Both the position numbers and the translations under genes were made by a program. 64,000 bases of DNA. It comes from Gynuella sunshinyii YC6258 (GTDB lineage: Bacteria; Pseudomonadota; Gammaproteobacteria; Pseudomonadales; Natronospirillaceae). Shown one piece after another: positions 60,403-64,000 of this stretch. Location of the stretch: positions 3,634,593 through 3,698,592 of the forward strand of contig NZ_CP007142.1 in assembly GCF_000940805.1 (NCBI RefSeq), written 5' to 3'. The number at the start of each line of letters is the position of its first letter. Position 1 is the stretch's first letter. The notes beneath the pieces are model-generated. The model did no database searches, was not told the origin of the DNA, and worked only from the letters and a program-made list of their open reading frames with translations.

Positions 60403-61341
60403 ACAACACCCGCATTGACTGCCGGGCGTGCCATTTGAATGAACTCGCTGGTATTCCAGCTAAGGACGTTGTAGTTGTTTAAAATTGGGACAATATTGTG
60501 CCGCCAGTTCAAACGAACGGATTATCCAATTGTTACCAAACGCTTTTTTGGCATAGCCCGCGGCTGCATGCCCCGGCGTCGCCTCGTTTACCCCATCGAT
60601 GAATTGCATATCTGGATAACGAGTACAGTCGTCGCGAATCCACTCTTCGATTTCTGCTCTTAATTCACTGGCAGATAATGCGCTACCCGAGCAGTTTTCG
60701 CCGATCCAACTTGGGCACTGGCTGCCCCAAACAAGGATATGTGCTTTAACGGGAATGTTATTGGCGCGAGCATATTCGTAGATTCGATCCAATGGTGCCC
60801 AGTTGTACTGATCGCGGTTATGTTCAACGGAGCCCCATTTACCTTCGTTTTTTGGAGTGATTTGATCCCAACAGTGCGTAAAATCGGAACGTACCTGGCT
60901 ACGGGTCGTGATGTTACCGACAAATACGCCCGTGGGCTCAATGTCTATATCGCCGAGAGCTCCGTCTGGCGAATATACGGCGAACCCCGCGATTGTGCCA
61001 TTGTCAATCAGCATTTTCAGGCTAATGGTAAGTTCGCCATTCACGACATGCACGTTGTCAACCGATATGGTATTGGCTTTGTCATGGCCGACTTCACTGT
61101 ATAAATCGATGGCATTTACCACGGACTGGTCTTCGACGAGTAGATTAAAGGCGCGTTGACCGGCTTGTTCGTGAATGCAACACACAGTTCTCCTGTTCAC
61201 CGTGTAGCCCTGCATACTGGTGCTGGCTATCCATGTCCCAACGGTATTGTCACTGATTTCGAGGCTGACGCTCTCATCGCCTGCCATCAAGCCTCGCATA
61301 TGCACAGTAACGGTGTTGTCACCCGATGAGGAGGGTGAGCT
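60400..61341 (-). pseudogene. CBM60-GH10 xylanase part, separated by a stop and frameshifted
   Basis: In the same frame as the gene at 61345, right after its stop, a Ser-rich linker (SSPSSSGDN) leads to VTVHMRGLMAGDESVSLEI, a CBM60/36-like domain of about 100 residues. A GH10 barrel follows (DQITPKNEGKWGS, VKAHILVWGSQCPSW, FIDGVNEATPG with the acid/base Glu). Near 60486 a frameshift moves the reading to NNYNVLSWNTSEFIQMARP, which ends at the RAYT fragment. The nucleophile Glu is lost. No start codon of its own is evident; the first ATG is inside the CBM. Confidence 0.78.
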
Positions 61342-61344
61342 CGT

Positions 61345-63294
61345 TTAACTGCTGGTCATCTGATCGCAATTGCCAATCAACGACCAGGATGAATCACTAC
61401 CAGGCACTGTGTTGGTGTACCAATTCGCTTGATACAGCGTGTTTTGATAAACCATCTGATCACCAGCGTTGGCATGATTATAGGCACCACCAGACCAGTC
61501 ACGAGCAGTCCAATTGGGGTAAACATTAATGCCATCGCAGCTGTCGCCCGAAGAGCCACCCGATGAACTGGTCTCGATATCACCTGCGGCCGTTAATAGC
61601 GTAATAAAGTCCAGTTTGGCACCATCTTCGCGACGTTCGATACGCAATGTATGATCGCCTGCCGCAAGGTTATCGAAAGTCGCCAGGGTTAACGTGCTCC
61701 AGCCGCTGGTTTGTGTGTTGTTTTGAGTTGTCCAGGTGCCGTCATCCAGTTTGAAGTAAAACGAGTCATCGTTGGCGTTTGGCATGTTGACGCGTATCTG
61801 CAGCTGAACAGCGGTTGACTGCGATAAACTGAAGGGAATTAAAACCTGACCGCTAGCATCATCCGATGCGGAATCCAGTAATTGATCACCATTATTTGGC
61901 CAAACGATATACTGCGATCCGGAAGCAGCAGCATCTGATAAAACAGAGAACGGTGCAAAGCTCTGTTGGTTTGACAGACTTTCCAGTTCGACTTGAACAG
62001 AGGAACCCTCGGAACCAAAGCCCTGCCCATTAATGATCACTCGGTAACCATAAAAAGGATTAGTAACCGTAACGGGTACCGTGAGCGAACCGTTAACCAC
62101 AGTTTCCACTGATTGTGCGACAGTAACCGGCCCGGAAACGGGCGTGTCTTTATTTGACCATGATACATATTCGACGGTAACGTCGACAACATCGCCAAAG
62201 CTGGCTGGGATGTTGTTGAATACGACATTCGCTGTACCTGTGAAGTTACCGCCGAGGCAGATACTGGCGTAACCGGCCGAGGTATCCAGGTTGGCGAAAC
62301 CATCCAGGCCATCGCCGTTTTGACGGGGCGGTGTAACACTGAGCATGTTGCCCGTCATATCCCCATACCACTTATACAGCCACCAGCCGCCACCGCGCTG
62401 GTTATTTGCTGTTAGTAAGCTACCTAGTCTGCCCGGAAGGTTGGTGAACCACCAGGAGATATTTGCGGATTCCACCCGATTACGCTCAAATTTTGCAATA
62501 AACGGCACAGATACCCCAGGCGCACCTTCATATTCATGGGTATCGTGAGAGTACTCGTTGATGCTGATTGGGCGAGGCGAAATGCCCAGAGCACTTTCCC
62601 GGGCACGGTAGTCGGCAATATTTGCCGTGATATTGTCTGATCCCCCCAATTCGTGCCAGCTGATAACATCAGGAAGGCAGCTGTTCGTAACGCAGTACGC
62701 GAGAAAATTCTGAATGTATGTGCGATCGTACCAGGCTGCTGAAGGCCCAATGATGCGTTCACCCGGGTCCTGGCTGCGAATCAGGTCGTAGGTGGGTTTC
62801 CACAGTGATGAATTGAAGTTTCCGTTGGCATCATTCCAGGTAATATTGGGTTCATTGAAAATCTCATAACCGTAGTAGTTATTTCTTCCAGAGGAACGCT
62901 TGTCTGCGATAACCGAGCGAACTTCCGTAGACCAATGTGACCACCCTGACCACTGATAAGGCCAGCCGGGCAGTATATCCGCCAAGCGGACAGTCACTTC
63001 GGCAGTGGTGTTGGCCAATCGTTGAGAAACGGGAATGGCTGCACCAATTTGCTGTTGGTATCCCGGCCCACTTCTGGCCGGTTGCGTATACATTCTGGGA
63101 TTAAGCGGCGCGACAAGACCATTGATGTCTGTGGGTAAACTCTCGGTGATACCGTAAAGCGCACCAGACGCGGCCTGGGTGACGGGACCGATCGGATCAG
63201 ACATGTCGACAATGAGTGTTTCATTTAATGCCTGAACACTCGCACTAAATAACAACAATGCACCACACAAAGCCGAAAATCGTTTTTTGATCAT
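61345..63294 (-). CDS. Secreted clan GH-A enzyme with CBM and CBM5 domains
   Basis: 649 residues with a signal peptide (1-22, SVQA). The catalytic domain (about 25-400) is a TIM barrel of clan GH-A: YGYEIFNEPN with acid/base Glu148 and PISINEYSHD with probable nucleophile Glu247, closest to GH39-like layouts. A jelly-roll carbohydrate-binding domain follows (about 450-580, FDNLAAGDHTLRIERR). After a Ser/Gly linker comes a CBM5/12-like domain (YPNWTARDWSGGAYNHANAG, then YQANWYTN). The gene stops at TAA directly before another Ser linker of CBM60-GH10 sequence in the same frame, so the ancestor was probably a longer two-catalytic-domain enzyme. Confidence 0.83.
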   Translation of the reverse strand: MIKKRFSALCGALLLFSASVQALNETLIVDMSDPIGPVTQAASGALYGITESLPTDINGLVAPLNPRMYTQPARSGPGYQQQIGAAIPVSQRLANTTAEVTVRLADILPGWPYQWSGWSHWSTEVRSVIADKRSSGRNNYYGYEIFNEPNITWNDANGNFNSSLWKPTYDLIRSQDPGERIIGPSAAWYDRTYIQNFLAYCVTNSCLPDVISWHELGGSDNITANIADYRARESALGISPRPISINEYSHDTHEYEGAPGVSVPFIAKFERNRVESANISWWFTNLPGRLGSLLTANNQRGGGWWLYKWYGDMTGNMLSVTPPRQNGDGLDGFANLDTSAGYASICLGGNFTGTANVVFNNIPASFGDVVDVTVEYVSWSNKDTPVSGPVTVAQSVETVVNGSLTVPVTVTNPFYGYRVIINGQGFGSEGSSVQVELESLSNQQSFAPFSVLSDAAASGSQYIVWPNNGDQLLDSASDDASGQVLIPFSLSQSTAVQLQIRVNMPNANDDSFYFKLDDGTWTTQNNTQTSGWSTLTLATFDNLAAGDHTLRIERREDGAKLDFITLLTAAGDIETSSSGGSSGDSCDGINVYPNWTARDWSGGAYNHANAGDQMVYQNTLYQANWYTNTVPGSDSSWSLIGNCDQMTSS

Positions 63295-63638
63295 CGTTTT
63301 GAATCCTTGATTAGGTTTGAGATAAGTGCCGACATTCTTGTGAAATGGCGTGTTTCATAAGAAAAACATGCTGGGCAAACTCGTTTCTTTATTATTGTGA
63401 CTGAGCATGGATTCGCCCATCCCATGCTCACATTGAGAAAGCGATTGTTAAGACACTGGAGAATAAAAAAATAAACAAATAGGGTTTAAATTTTTGTAAT
63501 CCGAATAGTTAAATACTTTTTTAAAATCGTTAAAGTTTATGAAAGGACAAAGGGTCGTTAGTTGGAGTCTTTGCCATCTGCAGCTCAAGGGGGCTGCCAC
63601 ATCCAAAGGGCCACGTTTCGCGCATGAGTTACTGAACA
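63295..63638. other. AT-rich promoter region of the GH-A enzyme
   Basis: About 340 bp between the start of the GH-A gene and the end of the AraC-type gene, both leftward. It is AT-rich between 63450 and 63540. A 63-codon leftward frame has no recognisable content. No operator can be named. Confidence 0.4.
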
Positions 63639-64000
63639 CTATGCCTCGGGGGTCTTGAAGCTGTTAAGCCTGAACGTTTTTGGTGCGCAGCCGTATTCCT
63701 TTTTAAACAGTGCATTGAAGTAGGTCACATTGGCAAAACCAACCCCAAGAGCGATTTGTTTGACGCTAAGATGTTGCTCTTCAATGAGCAGTCGCGCAGC
63801 CTCTGCTAACCGAAGCTTATTGACGTACGCGGTAAAAGTGAGACCTAGTTCAGCTTTTAGGATCTTATTAATTTTTGAACGGGTTGTTCCCAGAGTGGCT
63901 GCAGCGCTTTCAATGTTGATCTCTGGGTTGATGTACTCAACGGCAATATGAGAAAGGAGTGCCGACTTCGGATCGTCAGATTGTTGTTTGATCGATAACT
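63639..64000 (-). CDS. AraC-family transcriptional regulator, C-terminal part
   Basis: The frame enters from the right edge and ends at the TAG at 63639-63641; the start lies outside the window. The last 119 residues contain the two helix-turn-helix motifs of AraC proteins: IESAAATLGTTRSKINKIL, and VKQIALGVGFANVTYFNALF followed by KKEYGCAPKTFR. It is upstream of, and reads toward, the GH-A enzyme, so it may control that enzyme in response to plant sugar (inference). Confidence 0.87.
   Translation of the reverse strand, partial: LSIKQQSDDPKSALLSHIAVEYINPEINIESAAATLGTTRSKINKILKAELGLTFTAYVNKLRLAEAARLLIEEQHLSVKQIALGVGFANVTYFNALFKKEYGCAPKTFRLNSFKTPEA

Noticed and set aside
1-64000. Looked for tRNA and rRNA genes
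   Set aside because: I saw no tRNA cloverleaf (no T-loop GTTCRAATC with a matching acceptor stem) or rRNA sequence; a covariance search would be needed to be sure.

Overview
The window looks like chromosome of a saccharolytic marine- or soil-type gammaproteobacterium of the Saccharophagus/Cellvibrio/Gynuella kind. This is inferred from gene content only: many modular secreted plant-polysaccharide enzymes, LacI-controlled mannan genes, a Fur-controlled siderophore operon, c-di-GMP signalling and a chromosomal integron-type cassette array. No species can be named from the sequence alone. Region 1 (1-6.0 kb) holds a 5'-cut c-di-GMP phosphodiesterase, a leftward DUF2589 operon, and a leftward pair made of a GHSLG-type alpha/beta hydrolase and a secreted partner. 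Region 2 (6.8-29.1 kb) is a polysaccharide-degradation block. It has a GH43 arabinan enzyme with CBM42 and CBM13 domains, and a beta-mannosidase/LacI operon divergent from an ABC sugar importer across two LacI-type boxes. It also has a lipoprotein GH74 xyloglucanase, a CBM13-PL1 pectate lyase, an alginate-lyase-fold lyase with a LamG domain, and a CBM13 protein with an unrecognised TIM-barrel-like domain. A lytic transglycosylase/DUF350 operon, a periplasmic glutathione peroxidase and an SDR lie between them. Region 3 (29.2-36.8 kb) starts with a decayed IS3-type remnant. It continues with two Fur boxes, a TonB-dependent receptor and a complete Fec-like ABC importer (ATPase, two permeases, binding protein), all reading right. 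Region 4 (37.9-60.2 kb) is a mobile-gene region. Two direct copies of a nucleotidyltransferase-HEPN gene, the second broken, stand at about 38 and 55 kb. Between and beyond them I count 27 well-formed attC sites, all facing right, with small cassette genes and no integron integrase: a CALIN, or cassette array without its platform. Cassette genes include GNATs, a DUF4062 protein, a DUF7336 protein, small membrane proteins, a Zn-ribbon protein, a P-loop kinase, an isochorismatase-like hydrolase and many unknowns. A 228-bp cassette with no gene occurs four times at exactly the same length and a fifth time as its first ~48 bp only; that stretch carries a plausible sigma70 promoter. An IS91-family element with its own tyrosine recombinase, a 5'-truncated group II intron and an IS110 fragment are also present. 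One two-gene cassette pairs a P-loop polynucleotide-kinase-like protein with a Thg1-like 3'-5' RNA polymerase, a candidate RNA-repair or anti-phage module. Region 5 (60.2-64 kb) returns to carbohydrate enzymes: a clan GH-A enzyme with CBM5, separated by one in-frame stop from CBM60-GH10 sequence that is then frameshifted and cut by a RAYT-type transposase fragment, and the C-terminal part of an AraC-type regulator. The main points of interest are the gene-free repeated cassette, the Thg1/kinase cassette, the IS91 element lying between two attC sites, the split GH-A/GH10 enzyme and the unclassified CBM13 enzyme.
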